Positions 17,471 through 26,915 of a DNA stretch of 64,000 nucleotides are shown piece after piece (the first letter of the stretch is position 1; each line of letters opens with the position of its first letter). A program made the position numbers and the translations under genes. The notes beneath the pieces are model-generated. The model searched no databases. It saw nothing but the letters and a program-made list of their open reading frames with translations, and had not been told where the DNA came from. This stretch comes from Brevibacillus sp. Its GTDB lineage: Bacteria > Bacillota > Bacilli > Brevibacillales > Brevibacillaceae. The DNA is taken from the NCBI GenBank assembly GCA_017656235.1, contig JACDOF010000008.1, positions 87,036 through 151,035 of the forward strand. The letters run 5' to 3'.

Positions 17471-17617
17471 TCGTCTATTCCTTCACGGATGGCTGCTCTT
17501 TTGGAATTGTCGTCGGGTCGGATTTTCAATCGACGGCTGATATGGTATTGTAAACAAGTGAGTTTGCTGGAACTGTTGGGTATACGCGAAGTGTTCGGAA
17601 AAGGAGGAACCAAAAAG

Positions 17618-18109
17618 ATGCGCCTGATTGACAACCAAGGCCGACTTTTCGGAAAAGTGAACCTGATCGATTTCCTGCTGATTCTTGTTGTCTTGGGGGC
17701 GGTGGCGTTTGGCGTCTACAAAATGACGCAAGGGGAAGTGGTGATTAACGCCCCGGAAAAAACCGTGACCGTGCAATTCTACGGTAATGCCCTCTATCCG
17801 TTTGTCGTCGAGAATATAAAAGAGGGCGATACCATCCGTTCCCTCGAGTCAAACGATGTGATCGGAAAAATTGTCAAGATTGACGAGGTTAAAGAAGCGA
17901 TCAACCTTGTTTCCACCGCCGACGGACGAACCGTCATCAGCGAAATTCCCGATAAGTACAGTATCTACTTCACTGTGGAAGGAAAAGCGAGTCTGGTCAA
18001 CAACATTTTGCAGGCGGGCAGCACGCCGCTGTTGGCCGGACATGAGCTGAAGATCAAAGGGACAAGCTTTACGATGTTCAGCGTCATTTCCAAGGTGCAA
18101 ACAAAGTAA
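17618..18109 (+). CDS. DUF4330 family protein
   Basis: 163 residues from ATG 17618, preceded by AAGGAGG; the track start at 17435 is far upstream without a site. A single N-terminal membrane helix (NLIDFLLILVVLGAVAFGVY) is followed by an extracytoplasmic beta-rich domain with VTVQFYGNALYPFVVENIKE and GHELKIKGTSFTMFSVI. That is the DUF4330 layout, a family frequently found in surface polysaccharide loci. Function unknown. The next gene is a divergent paralogue of the same length, so the two may work as a pair. Confidence 0.8.
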   Translation: MRLIDNQGRLFGKVNLIDFLLILVVLGAVAFGVYKMTQGEVVINAPEKTVTVQFYGNALYPFVVENIKEGDTIRSLESNDVIGKIVKIDEVKEAINLVSTADGRTVISEIPDKYSIYFTVEGKASLVNNILQAGSTPLLAGHELKIKGTSFTMFSVISKVQTK

Positions 18110-18127
18110 CAAGAGGGAGAAAAGCCC

Positions 18128-18619
18128 ATGCAAAAGTCTGTCCGAATCCGGCCCATCCGGCTGATCTGGCTCGTTTTGCTGCTGTCCGTGCTCGGCTGGT
18201 TGACGGCGGAGAAACTGGCGGTGCGCTCCCACTTGGGGGAAGGTCCCCGTCAGACCCTGATTACCGTCTCGGTCGAAAGTGTACCGAAGTTTGTGGCCGA
18301 CGCGATTCTCGTCGGTGATCGTGTTCACAGGAAAAACGACCAGAACCAACTGTTCGGCACGATCGTTGATGTGCAGGTGAAACCGGCCAAGGTGCCCGCG
18401 GTCAACCAGACGACCGGCGAGACGAAGCTGGGGATTGCCCCCGAGCACTATGACGTGTTTGTGACCATTGAAGCAACCACGTCCCGTTCGCCGTATGGCA
18501 ACACCCTGATTAACAACGCTGTGATCGAACTGAACCAATACCTTCCGCTGTGGACCAATCACGCTTCGATCAAGACGCGCGTGATCGGAATCGAGGACAA
18601 AAAGGAGGGGAGCGGTTGA
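18128..18619 (+). CDS. DUF4330 family protein, second copy
   Basis: 163 residues. One N-terminal helix (RLIWLVLLLSVLGWLTAEKL), then an external domain with DAILVGDRVHRKNDQNQLFG and IVDVQVKPAKVPAVN, and the closing segment IKTRVIGIEDKKEGSG. Overall size and topology match the preceding gene, with low sequence identity. The stop overlaps the next start in a TGATG arrangement. It is probably cotranscribed with the O-antigen ligase-like gene. Confidence 0.75.
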   Translation: MQKSVRIRPIRLIWLVLLLSVLGWLTAEKLAVRSHLGEGPRQTLITVSVESVPKFVADAILVGDRVHRKNDQNQLFGTIVDVQVKPAKVPAVNQTTGETKLGIAPEHYDVFVTIEATTSRSPYGNTLINNAVIELNQYLPLWTNHASIKTRVIGIEDKKEGSG

Positions 18620-18921
18620 TGCTGGAATGGGTGGAACGCGTGATTCGCGCTTCCTGGCAGCAGCGCTTGAAAACGATGCTGACTGCCGATTCGTACTGGG
18701 TGTATGTGGCGGTAGTCGTGTTTGTGACCAGTCTGCTCCACCAGATCGTCCTGTACATGTTTCAAGCCTATGTGATCTCGCTCTTGTTCACACTTGCCTC
18801 GGTAGTGGTCGGTGCGATTTTGTTTGCCATCAGGTACGACAACAGGCGGGAATGGCTGGAGGGAAGCCTGCCAATCCGCACGTGTATCGAGCTTTGGAAC
18901 CACGATGAAGACGAGGAGTAA
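18619..18921 (+). CDS. Small two-helix membrane protein
   Basis: 100 residues from ATG 18619, overlapping the DUF4330 stop by one base, with GGAGGGG upstream. Two hydrophobic helices (VYVAVVVFVTSLLHQIVLYM and VISLLFTLASVVVGAILFAI) are followed by an acidic tail ending HDEDEE. No family is recognised. It lies 5 nt before the O-antigen ligase-like gene, so it is part of the same operon and may be a small partner of that enzyme. Confidence 0.7.
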   Translation: MLEWVERVIRASWQQRLKTMLTADSYWVYVAVVVFVTSLLHQIVLYMFQAYVISLLFTLASVVVGAILFAIRYDNRREWLEGSLPIRTCIELWNHDEDEE

Positions 18922-18926
18922 AGGGT

Positions 18927-20264
18927 ATGTATAACTGGAAAATCGCTTTGCCCGCTCTGCTGTTGATTGCCTTCGGCGTGGTGCAGGGAAAGGTGGAGTT
19001 CACTGTCGAGCTAACCCTGTACGCCGCCTTCTACCTGGCAGGGCTCTATAAAAAGGAATATGCGCTTTACCTGTTCGCGCTCTCGTTTCCCTTTATGACC
19101 TACCGTCCATTGATGTTCTTTCTCTTGGTGATGATCTTCTTGCTGCCGCTTGACGGCGTGGACAGACAGCGGTTGAAGCAGGTGCTGACCAGCAAGGTAT
19201 TCCTCGCCTCCGCTTTCTTTATCCTGGCGGTCGGCATTACCGCCGTGACCTCCGTCGGGCTCAAGGAAAGCATTGGGCAGTTCGTCCTGTACTACATCCC
19301 CAGCCTCCTGCTGTTGGTGGTCATCATGCAGATGATCCACTCCCGGCAGGTGCTGTACCGCTTTATCCTGTGTTTTGTCATTTCCGGAGCGCTGATCTCC
19401 ATCTACGGGCTGGCGCAGTATTTCGTGCTCGACTCCATGCCCGGCAAATGGGTGGATCGGGAAACCAATCCGCTTCTGGACAAGCGCATTTACGCTACAT
19501 TCGGCAATCCCAACATCTTCTCGCAGTTTTTGCTGCTGGTGCTGCCGCTTTCGTTTGTCCTGCTCTATTATGTTCGGGATCTGAAGCAGAAATGTCTGGT
19601 TTTCATTCTGTTCGGTTTGACGGCTCTTGCGCTGCTGTTAACGTTCTCGCGCGGCGCCTGGGTGGCGGCTGCTGTTGCTTTCCTGCTATTGCTGTTGAAA
19701 GTGGACCGCAAACTGATCCTGACCGGGATCATCCTGCTCGGGATCGCGGTGCTGTTCGATCTGCTCCCGGAAGTGATCAAGCAGCGGATTGCCACAATTG
19801 CGCAGCCCATGGAGGATTCATCCTGGGAGTACAGGATCAACTCCTGGATGTCGGCGTTGGCGATTATACGCGACTATTGGCTGACCGGGATCGGCATGGA
19901 TACCGAAACGTTTAACCGCGTATACAGCGACTACCAGATGCCGGAGGTACACGTCTTTCACTTCCACAACCTGTGGATCCAGTGGTTTGTCAACGGCGGT
20001 ATCCTGGGCATCAGTTCGCTTTTGTATCTGTACTACCGGCTGGTGAAAACGAGTGTCACGATTGCCGCCAACCGGCTTCAGAAACGTCTTTCCCTTTTGG
20101 GGATGGGGCTGTTGGCCAGCATGACGGCGATTGCCGTAGCCGGACTGACGGAAGACGTCTTCCACGACTACCGGGTCATGATGGCCTTTTGGCTGATTGC
20201 CGCCGTCATCGGCACTATCGAGATCATTCTGCGACAGGAGCGTCAAGAGAATGAAACAGCGTAA
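18927..20264 (+). CDS. O-antigen ligase/polymerase family membrane protein
   Basis: 445 residues with about ten to twelve hydrophobic segments. The Wzy_C (O-antigen ligase) region shows RIYATFGNPNIFSQFLLLVL and a large external loop with GIGMDTFNRVY-type and HFHNLWIQWFVNGGI motifs, where the conserved His and Arg residues of this family lie. Enzymes of this group either polymerise repeat units or ligate a glycan to an acceptor. In a Gram-positive it would act outside the membrane on an undecaprenyl-linked glycan. The 3' end overlaps the next glycosyltransferase start. Confidence 0.85.
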   Translation: MYNWKIALPALLLIAFGVVQGKVEFTVELTLYAAFYLAGLYKKEYALYLFALSFPFMTYRPLMFFLLVMIFLLPLDGVDRQRLKQVLTSKVFLASAFFILAVGITAVTSVGLKESIGQFVLYYIPSLLLLVVIMQMIHSRQVLYRFILCFVISGALISIYGLAQYFVLDSMPGKWVDRETNPLLDKRIYATFGNPNIFSQFLLLVLPLSFVLLYYVRDLKQKCLVFILFGLTALALLLTFSRGAWVAAAVAFLLLLLKVDRKLILTGIILLGIAVLFDLLPEVIKQRIATIAQPMEDSSWEYRINSWMSALAIIRDYWLTGIGMDTETFNRVYSDYQMPEVHVFHFHNLWIQWFVNGGILGISSLLYLYYRLVKTSVTIAANRLQKRLSLLGMGLLASMTAIAVAGLTEDVFHDYRVMMAFWLIAAVIGTIEIILRQERQENETA

Positions 20265-21306
20265 AGTGGCCCAGATCGGTGTCTATCCGCCGCCGGTGGG
20301 CGGCATCTCCGTTCACATCCAGCGCCTCTGCCAGGCGCTGGAGGCACGGGGAATTCCCTTTGTCATTTACGACAATACCACCGGCGAAAAGGACCGGGAC
20401 GTGATCTACACCGGGAAGATTGAGACGTGGGCGCTTCGGTACCTGTTTCGCTGCCGGGAGGAAGTGATTCACGTCCATTTTTTGCGCTGGCAGGTCCGTT
20501 TGCTGCTGGCGCTGCTCCGCATGCGCGGAAAACGGGTGATCTTTACCGTGCACAACATGCGCGGCGAGGAGCAGCCTGCTTCCTGGCTGAAGCGAGTGAT
20601 CATCAGGCTGACCAGCCGGCTGGCAGCGGCCTTTATCGTGGTCAATCCCAACTTTGTCAAGAAGCTGGTGGAACTGGGCGTCCAGCCGGACAAGATCGTG
20701 TTTATTCCGCCCTTCATCCGCGGGACACAAGAGGAGGTGCCGCTCTCCCCGGAAGTAGCGGCCTTTCTCGGCGGCACGGAAAACAAACTGCTTTTGGCCA
20801 ACGGCACGATCGGCACCTATCACAATGGCGTCGATCTTTACGGCGCCGACATGATCCTGGAGCTGGCCGAGCGGCTGGCCGCGACTCGCGATGACGTGCG
20901 CGTGATCTACTGCATCACCCACATTGTCGATCCGGTCTACTACGCGAAGTTGAAGGAGCAAGCTGCAAAGCGGGGACTGGAGCGGGTCTTTCGTTTTCTG
21001 CATGCGCCGCGAGAGTACATGACCCTGCTGAAACGCGCCTCCCTGTTTCTTAGACCGACCAACAGTGACAGCTACGGCATTTCGGTGTACGAAGCGCTGC
21101 AAGAAGGAGTACCGGTTGTAGCCAGCGATGCCGACATCCGTCCGCCCCAGGCCATCCTGTTCGCGGATCGCAGCGTCGACGACCTGCTGGTCAAGACGGT
21201 GGGGGTGCTGGACGGTTCAATTGCCGTCGATCTGAAGGCAGAGCCGCTCCCCGACTATGCCGAACAGATCATCGCCTTGTACGGTCTGTCGGGGGGTGCG
21301 AAATGA
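20251..21306 (+). CDS. Glycosyltransferase family 4
   Basis: 351 residues from ATG 20251, which overlaps the ligase gene by 14 nt; the longer track ORF has no better site. The N-terminus IGVYPPPVGGISVHIQRLC is the GT4 acceptor-domain loop, VIFTVHNMRGEEQPASWLKR follows, and the donor domain has FLRPTNSDSYGISVYEALQEGVPVVAS with the expected Glu residues. It ends in LYGLSGGAK and overlaps the MurJ gene by 4 nt. Confidence 0.87.
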   Translation: MKQRKVAQIGVYPPPVGGISVHIQRLCQALEARGIPFVIYDNTTGEKDRDVIYTGKIETWALRYLFRCREEVIHVHFLRWQVRLLLALLRMRGKRVIFTVHNMRGEEQPASWLKRVIIRLTSRLAAAFIVVNPNFVKKLVELGVQPDKIVFIPPFIRGTQEEVPLSPEVAAFLGGTENKLLLANGTIGTYHNGVDLYGADMILELAERLAATRDDVRVIYCITHIVDPVYYAKLKEQAAKRGLERVFRFLHAPREYMTLLKRASLFLRPTNSDSYGISVYEALQEGVPVVASDADIRPPQAILFADRSVDDLLVKTVGVLDGSIAVDLKAEPLPDYAEQIIALYGLSGGAK

Positions 21307-22835
21307 GCCGCTTCCACCGAATCGTTGCGATGGTTTTTGTGCTCTCACTGCTCGGTAGGATTCTTGGCTTCGTGCGCAATTTGTTCGTCTCTTCCACCTA
21401 CGGAACAACCATTGAGGCCAGCGCCTATTACGCCGCCGTGGTCATCCCGATGACGCTCTGGATTATCTTTCCAACCGTGGTGAATTCACTGTATATCCCC
21501 ACGATGAAAGGGCTCCTCACGGCTGGGGAGGAAGCGAGAGGGCGCGAGCTGTACAGCAAGCTGTTTACGCTGACCATCCTCGCCGGAGGCGGGATCAGTC
21601 TGTTTGGATGGCTTTTGACCGTCCCGGTCACCAACCTGCTCGTACCGGGCTTTTCCCCGCAAGCGAAGCAGATGGTAGCGGAACAACTGGCCTGGATGTG
21701 GCCGTCTGTTTTGTTTATTGCCCTGCTCAGCCTCTGGTCCAGCCTGCTGAACGCCCGCGACCGATTTTTTGCCTCGTCACTTAGTACCGTGGTTAACGCT
21801 GCGGTGACCATTCTATGCTTTTTCCTGCTGGTTCCCTTGCTGGGAGCGAGGGGGCTGGCCATCGCCACCACGATCGGTTTCGTGCTGGCGGCGATAACGC
21901 TGCTGCCGTCCATTCTGATGCTGAAAATGCCGTTTCGGCTCAACTTTCACTGGCGAGGCGATCCGTACCTGCACAGCATGGGGGAGCGCTTCGTTCCGAT
22001 CCTGATCGCCCTGATTCTCGGTCAAATCACCGTCTTCTTTGAAAAAATCATCGGCTCCGGGCTGGGAGAAGAGAAGATTTCCGCCTTGGCGTACGCCATG
22101 ACGATCGTGCAGCTGCCGATGATGGTCGTCGGAGCTGCTACCGTCCCCCTGTTTCCGCTGCTGTCGGAGTATGTAAAACAGCGGAATCTGCAGGAGATGA
22201 ACCGGGTGCTCACCTTGGGGCTGCGCTACCTGCTCGTCCTGCTGATCCCGATCAGTGTCGGTTTCTTTTTGCTGGGCAAACCGCTGATTGAAATGCTTTA
22301 TGAAAACAACAACTTCGGTCCCGATGATACCGCCATGACGTATTGGGCACTTATCTTCTACGGTGTCGGGCTGTTTGCGGTTGCTGCCCGGGACTTGTTC
22401 ACCCGAGCCTTCTATGCGCTGGAAAACACGCGCACACCGGTGATCTTTGCCGCCGTTAACGTGGCGGTGTTTATTGTCCTGGGACTGCTGCTGGTTCCCT
22501 GGCTGGATCACGGCGGTATCGCGCTGGCGATGTCTCTGGCGGCCTTTCTCAACATCGCGCTTTTGGCAGCTGGACTAAAGAAGCGAGTCGGCCCGTTTGT
22601 TTCGGTCGAGCTGTACCGGACGGCTGCCAAGACGGTGTTGGCGGCTTCGGTCATGGCGGCAGTTGTGCTGCTGTGCCAATCGTGGCTGCCGCTTCCGTAT
22701 GCGTGGCTTCGCTTTTTCCTGTACACCGGTGTTGGGGCGCTGGCCTACGGCTTCGTTCTCTACCTGACAAAAGAACCGCTGCTTGCCGAAATCCTGGGTA
22801 AAATACGGAGAAAAACGGCAGGGACAGCCCGCTAG
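21303..22835 (+). CDS. murJ: MurJ/MviN-type lipid-linked glycan flippase
   Basis: 510 residues with about fourteen membrane helices. The N-terminal half has RILGFVRNLFVSSTYG, matching the conserved first loop of MviN/MurJ proteins, and the region LIALILGQITVFFEKIIGSG sits at the central cavity. MurJ flips lipid II or related undecaprenyl-linked sugars to the outer face of the membrane. Here it ends a translationally coupled glycan operon (overlap of 4 nt with the GT4), so it may serve a surface polymer instead of peptidoglycan; a second flippase follows. Confidence 0.87.
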   Translation: MSRFHRIVAMVFVLSLLGRILGFVRNLFVSSTYGTTIEASAYYAAVVIPMTLWIIFPTVVNSLYIPTMKGLLTAGEEARGRELYSKLFTLTILAGGGISLFGWLLTVPVTNLLVPGFSPQAKQMVAEQLAWMWPSVLFIALLSLWSSLLNARDRFFASSLSTVVNAAVTILCFFLLVPLLGARGLAIATTIGFVLAAITLLPSILMLKMPFRLNFHWRGDPYLHSMGERFVPILIALILGQITVFFEKIIGSGLGEEKISALAYAMTIVQLPMMVVGAATVPLFPLLSEYVKQRNLQEMNRVLTLGLRYLLVLLIPISVGFFLLGKPLIEMLYENNNFGPDDTAMTYWALIFYGVGLFAVAARDLFTRAFYALENTRTPVIFAAVNVAVFIVLGLLLVPWLDHGGIALAMSLAAFLNIALLAAGLKKRVGPFVSVELYRTAAKTVLAASVMAAVVLLCQSWLPLPYAWLRFFLYTGVGALAYGFVLYLTKEPLLAEILGKIRRKTAGTAR

Positions 22836-23061
22836 ACAGGTGCTCCCTTCCATCGGGGATCTCTCCTGTTTTTGTTTCTCAGCCGTCCTGTCCCGCTCCG
22901 CGTTTTCGTCCCGTGCGTGAGGGGATGGCGGTCTGTCTCCCGCTGCCCGGCCGATGAGCCGATTCGTGCCGCGACTTCCCGCCCTTGTCTTCCGGGAATG
23001 TTTGCGGTAGTATTGATTCGATATTTGTACGTGAAATGGTTTTGCCAAAGGAGCCGTTTCC
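22836..23061. other. Intergenic gap with a fragment of the palindromic repeat family
   Basis: No gene is seen. The stretch TCGTCCCGTGCGTGAG near 22907-22922 is an exact 16-mer shared with repeat R2 (13721-13736), and nearby CCGCTCCGCGTTTTC resembles repeat arms, so this is a probable degenerate copy (R4). A GAGCC-rich start region for the following gene lies at its end. Confidence 0.45.
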
Positions 23062-24699
23062 ATGCTTTCAAAAAGTCATTTTCTCAGTGGCGCCCTGATA
23101 CTGGCGGTCGCCGGCGTGCTGTCCAAGGTAATCGGTATGTTTTACCGCATTCCGCTGCAGGAGATCGTGGGCAACAACGGCCTGGGCCTGTATCAGGAAG
23201 TGTACCCGCTTTATCTGACGTTTCTCATTCTGGCTACGGCGGGCGTGCCGGTCGCCTTGTCGCGCATGATTGCCGAAGCTCTGGCTGAGGGGCGGCCGGA
23301 TGACGTGCATCAAATACTGGCCCGCAGCATGTTGATGATGGGTGTAATCGGCCTGCTGCTGTTTGTGGTGTTGTATCTCAGTTCACCGCTGATCGCCTTG
23401 TTGATGGGCAACCCGCATCTCACGCAGCCGATCCGCGCGATTTCCTCTTCCCTTCTGTTTGTGCCGCTGATTGCGGTACTGCGCGGATTTTTTTACGGTC
23501 ATCAAAAGATGCTTTATGTCGGAATCTCTCAAGTTGTTGAACAGACGCTTCGCGTTGCGTTTATTTTGCTGGCTTCGATCTACCTTGTGTCGCTCGGCAA
23601 GGATACCGACACGGTGATCACCGGAGTCAACGTCGGGACGATGATCAGTACGGTGCTCAGCTTGGGGGTGCTGCTCGGGTTCCTCTGTTGGCACAGTCGG
23701 AAAGAGCAGCGGCGCGTCCGCTTTGTCTGGCGGCGGCTGGACTGGTGGGTCGACCGCCGGTTTTATCTGACGATGTGGCGGATTGCCTGGCCGATTTGCA
23801 TCAGTGCGTTGGTGATCCCCATCTTCAGTCTGGTCGATTCCTTCTTTGCCATTAACATCTTTCGTTACGTGTGGCATGTGGACGGGTGGACTGCCGACAG
23901 CTGGTTCGGCATCTACAGTAGAGGGGGGCCGCTATTGCAGTTGGCCAGTCTGTTTGGCTCCTCGATTGCCCTCTCCATCGTGCCCGCGATCGCGGAAGCG
24001 AGGCGGCAGGGTGACGAAGCACGGGTGACCATGCTGATCCGCTTGTCCTATCGTTTTGCCTGGCTGATCGGTCTTCCGGCCGGACTGGGCATCACTGCCG
24101 TCGCGGAAGGGGCCAATCTGGCGCTGTATGGCGATACAGACGGGACGCGGGCGATGGCGATCCTGGGGGTGAGCGCCGTGCCGCTGTCGCTGCTTTTGGC
24201 GACAAACGGGATTTTGCAGGGGCTGGGCAGGGAAAAGCAGCCGGCTGTTCATCTGGCCTGGGGGATTTTGGCCAAAGCGATTGCCACCATCGCCTTTACT
24301 TCCTGGATGGGAATTGACGGCTTGGCTCTTTCCTGGTTGTTAACTACCGCATTTGTCTGCTATCTGAACCACCGGGCGGTCAGCAAGCTGGTGACGCTGG
24401 AGTTGAAGTGGCGTTTTGACATGGTGCTGCCGCTCGTTACCGCCAACGTGATGCTGCTGTTGGCCTGGGGAGCGACGGAGACAGCCGCCTACTTGCTTAA
24501 GTCAGCGGCTTTTGGGGCCCGGCTGCTGGGGGCGGTGGAGACGATTGCCGGGATTTCGGTGGGAGCGGTTGTTTACCTGGGCTTGCTGCTGACGCTGCCG
24601 CTGATTGAGCGCCGGGAACTGGAGTGGATTCCCGGCGGTGGGCGTCTGCAGCAGTGGCTGGACAGCATCGAGAAGCGGACGATCGGGCTGCGCCGCTAG
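23062..24699 (+). CDS. Polysaccharide biosynthesis/MATE-type flippase (YtgP/SpoVB-like)
   Basis: 545 residues with about fourteen membrane helices. The first helix and loop (LIL-AVAGVLSKVIGMFYRIP) and GNNGLGLYQEVYPLYL are typical of the PST/MOP superfamily branch that includes B. subtilis YtgP and SpoVB. Length matches YtgP (about 544 residues), a lipid II flippase. It follows its own gap and could be independently expressed. Its exact substrate, cell wall precursor or surface glycan lipid, cannot be decided by eye. Confidence 0.82.
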   Translation: MLSKSHFLSGALILAVAGVLSKVIGMFYRIPLQEIVGNNGLGLYQEVYPLYLTFLILATAGVPVALSRMIAEALAEGRPDDVHQILARSMLMMGVIGLLLFVVLYLSSPLIALLMGNPHLTQPIRAISSSLLFVPLIAVLRGFFYGHQKMLYVGISQVVEQTLRVAFILLASIYLVSLGKDTDTVITGVNVGTMISTVLSLGVLLGFLCWHSRKEQRRVRFVWRRLDWWVDRRFYLTMWRIAWPICISALVIPIFSLVDSFFAINIFRYVWHVDGWTADSWFGIYSRGGPLLQLASLFGSSIALSIVPAIAEARRQGDEARVTMLIRLSYRFAWLIGLPAGLGITAVAEGANLALYGDTDGTRAMAILGVSAVPLSLLLATNGILQGLGREKQPAVHLAWGILAKAIATIAFTSWMGIDGLALSWLLTTAFVCYLNHRAVSKLVTLELKWRFDMVLPLVTANVMLLLAWGATETAAYLLKSAAFGARLLGAVETIAGISVGAVVYLGLLLTLPLIERRELEWIPGGGRLQQWLDSIEKRTIGLRR

Positions 24700-24742
24700 T
24701 CCGCTATGCCCGTCCATACCTGTAACCAGCCGCGATAATGAA

Positions 24743-24779
24743 ACCAGCCGCAGAGTGGAGTATCGGCGGCTGGTTTTTT
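24743..24779. terminator. Rho-independent terminator after the flippase
   Basis: ACCAGCCGC pairs with GCGGCTGGT around a 13-nt loop, followed by TTTTTTG on the plus strand. The minus-strand methyltransferase ends just beyond, so it may serve both converging transcripts. Confidence 0.8.
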
Positions 24780-24782
24780 GCG

Positions 24783-25643
24783 TTACGTTGTTGATTCCGT
24801 TTTGCGGTACACACAGACAACCATTTTGACAAAATACTCGCGCAAGCCGGGCAGTTTGGCCAGCCACGCTACCACGGAGCGAAGGGGAACTTCCCGCTGG
24901 TACACGATGGGATGAGAGATCCCTTGCTGGATGCGGCGGAAGCGGGCAATGGTCATCCGGTTGATGTAGGAGAAATACTCTTCCCCCCGTTCGTTGCGGC
25001 TGATGCGGAAAGCGATTCGCTCCTGTCCGTCCGGCAGCGGCGCGACCAGCCGCTTGTAGGCATCGATCATGGTCCGTTCGGAAAACAGCGAGTGTACCCA
25101 GGGAATGCCGATGGCGTCCGACAGGTGCGCGCCGTAGGGGTGATAGTACGGCGGAAAATTGATGTAGAGATGGCCGCCCGGTTTCAAAACACGGAAGCAT
25201 TCGGCCAAGGTCGCCTCCGGATTGTCCACGTGCTCCATCGCGTCGTTCATGATGATCGTGTCAAAGCTATCGGCCTCGAATGGCATTGCCGAAGCATCGG
25301 CTGTCATGAACTGCGCGACGTCAGCCAGCCCTTTTTCCCGTGCAAACGCATTTCCTTCTTCCGCGTAATGGGGCACGATGTCGATCCCGATAATCTTCGT
25401 GGGCCCAAACGTGGCGTAATAACACGTCTTGCCGCCTCCTCCGCAGCCGATGTCAAGCACCGTCTTTCCCTTGAACATCTGCTGCTGCGAGTGAAAAGGC
25501 AGGAAAAACTGAATCGTTTGCTCCCCTTTTAAAAACTGCCATTCCGTGTAGGTCATTTTGCCGTCGTTTGCCAGATTGAAGGGATGGACCGGCAGGGGGA
25601 ACAGTTTGTTAACCGCCAGCAAAAATGTGGAAGCAAAGGACAA
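24783..25643 (-). CDS. SAM-dependent methyltransferase
   Basis: 286 residues. Class I methyltransferase motifs are clear: VLDIGCGGGGKTCYYATFG (motif I, about residues 63-81), IGIDIVP (motif II), DTIIMNDAMEHVDNPEATL (motif IV/post-I) and LKPGGHLYINFPPYYHPYG. Methyltransferase_11/23-like enzymes in such loci often modify glycan ends or lipids; the substrate here is unknown. It lies 3 nt past a terminator for the opposite strand and is transcribed with csaB upstream on the same strand, 28 nt apart. Confidence 0.85.
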   Translation of the reverse strand: MSFASTFLLAVNKLFPLPVHPFNLANDGKMTYTEWQFLKGEQTIQFFLPFHSQQQMFKGKTVLDIGCGGGGKTCYYATFGPTKIIGIDIVPHYAEEGNAFAREKGLADVAQFMTADASAMPFEADSFDTIIMNDAMEHVDNPEATLAECFRVLKPGGHLYINFPPYYHPYGAHLSDAIGIPWVHSLFSERTMIDAYKRLVAPLPDGQERIAFRISRNERGEEYFSYINRMTIARFRRIQQGISHPIVYQREVPLRSVVAWLAKLPGLREYFVKMVVCVYRKTESTT

Positions 25644-25671
25644 GGTATCTACCTCCTTTTGTTTGCCGTAC

Positions 25672-26775
25672 CTACCGGGCCTTGGACAGCGCCTGGAGAA
25701 CCAGTTTGCTGCTTTTCAGCGCCTCTTCGGCCAACAGTTTGGATCGGTCGGCGACGATGCGCCGCTCCCGCTCCAGATGGGCCAGCCGATCAGCCAACAG
25801 CGGCAGCAGCCGCTCCGCCGTCAGGTCAGTGACATGGCCGGCCACCGGCATCCCGGCTCGTTCGACGAAGCGGTCGATTTTGGGATCGTATGAAATGCCG
25901 GTAAAGGGGATGTTCAGCACACAGGCCAGAATCAGCGAATGCAGCCGCATCCCGACAACATAGTCACACTGCTTCAGCACACTCATGATCTCCCGGAAGG
26001 AGACCGGCTGATCCAACAACCTGGCCCCCTGCTTTCGCATCATGGCCATGATCTGCCGGGATGGCTTCAGGTCGCTGGGATAGTGCATGGGTACAAACAG
26101 TACGCGCCAGCCCTGTTCTATGTAAAAATCGGCTGCCTGGGCGATGACCTGCTTAAACCGCTCTTCCTGCTTCCAGTCACGGACGGAGATCGCCACAAGC
26201 GGTCCCGTGCGCTCGCGAAACAGGCTGTCCACCAAATGTTTGCCCTGTTCGTCGTCAATGTCTTCAGGCCGAATCATCAGCGCGGGGTCGGCCGTTACGT
26301 GGATGGGGGCCTTGGTGACGCCGCACGCTTTAAAATCTTCCCCTGATTCAAAATCCCGCACCGTGATCACATCAACCCGGTTGACCACCTGTTTGATCAG
26401 GAAGCGGCTTGTCCAGCGCAGAATGGGACCAAACCCCTGGGCGTAGAAGACGACCGGTTTCCCCAGCATTTTGGCAAAACTGACGATTCCCAGGTAGTAC
26501 AGGACGCTGCGCGGACTGGTCACGTCCTGCATGAGTGTGCCGCCGCCCATTACCAGCAGGTCGCATCGCTTCAATTCCCGCAGGATGGTGGCGAGCCGCC
26601 AGCGGTTGTAAGCCGGAATTCCGAACAACGACTTCGTACGCTCAGGCTGGTTGGACAGCACGGACAAAGAAATATGCGGTTGTTCCCGTCTGAGCGAGGT
26701 GATGATCCCGTATAGTACGACATCGTCCCCGGCATTGTTAAACCCGTAGTATCCGGAGATGAGAATTCGCGGCAT
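25672..26775 (-). CDS. csaB: CsaB, polysaccharide pyruvyl transferase
   Basis: 367 residues from ATG 26775, preceded by AAGAAGG. The N-terminus MPRILISGYYGFNNAGDDVV is the hallmark of CsaB, and the C-terminal half has CDYVVGMRLHSLILACVLN, the PS_pyruv_trans signature. CsaB adds pyruvate ketals to the secondary cell wall polymer, which then binds SLH domains of S-layer and other surface proteins; this is family knowledge. Its presence argues for an S-layer or SLH-anchored proteins and links the surrounding glycan genes to secondary cell wall polymer assembly. Confidence 0.93.
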   Translation of the reverse strand: MPRILISGYYGFNNAGDDVVLYGIITSLRREQPHISLSVLSNQPERTKSLFGIPAYNRWRLATILRELKRCDLLVMGGGTLMQDVTSPRSVLYYLGIVSFAKMLGKPVVFYAQGFGPILRWTSRFLIKQVVNRVDVITVRDFESGEDFKACGVTKAPIHVTADPALMIRPEDIDDEQGKHLVDSLFRERTGPLVAISVRDWKQEERFKQVIAQAADFYIEQGWRVLFVPMHYPSDLKPSRQIMAMMRKQGARLLDQPVSFREIMSVLKQCDYVVGMRLHSLILACVLNIPFTGISYDPKIDRFVERAGMPVAGHVTDLTAERLLPLLADRLAHLERERRIVADRSKLLAEEALKSSKLVLQALSKAR

Positions 26776-26915
26776 GTAAGAACCTTCTTTCTGTATATAA
26801 CATGCACGAAAGGGGCGAGCGCAGGCTGCCCCCGGATGATAGCAAATCATCCGATTTTGTCCAACGGCTGTGACATGCTCAAGTATAATAGAGACGAGAA
26901 ATGGAGTAAAGCAAT

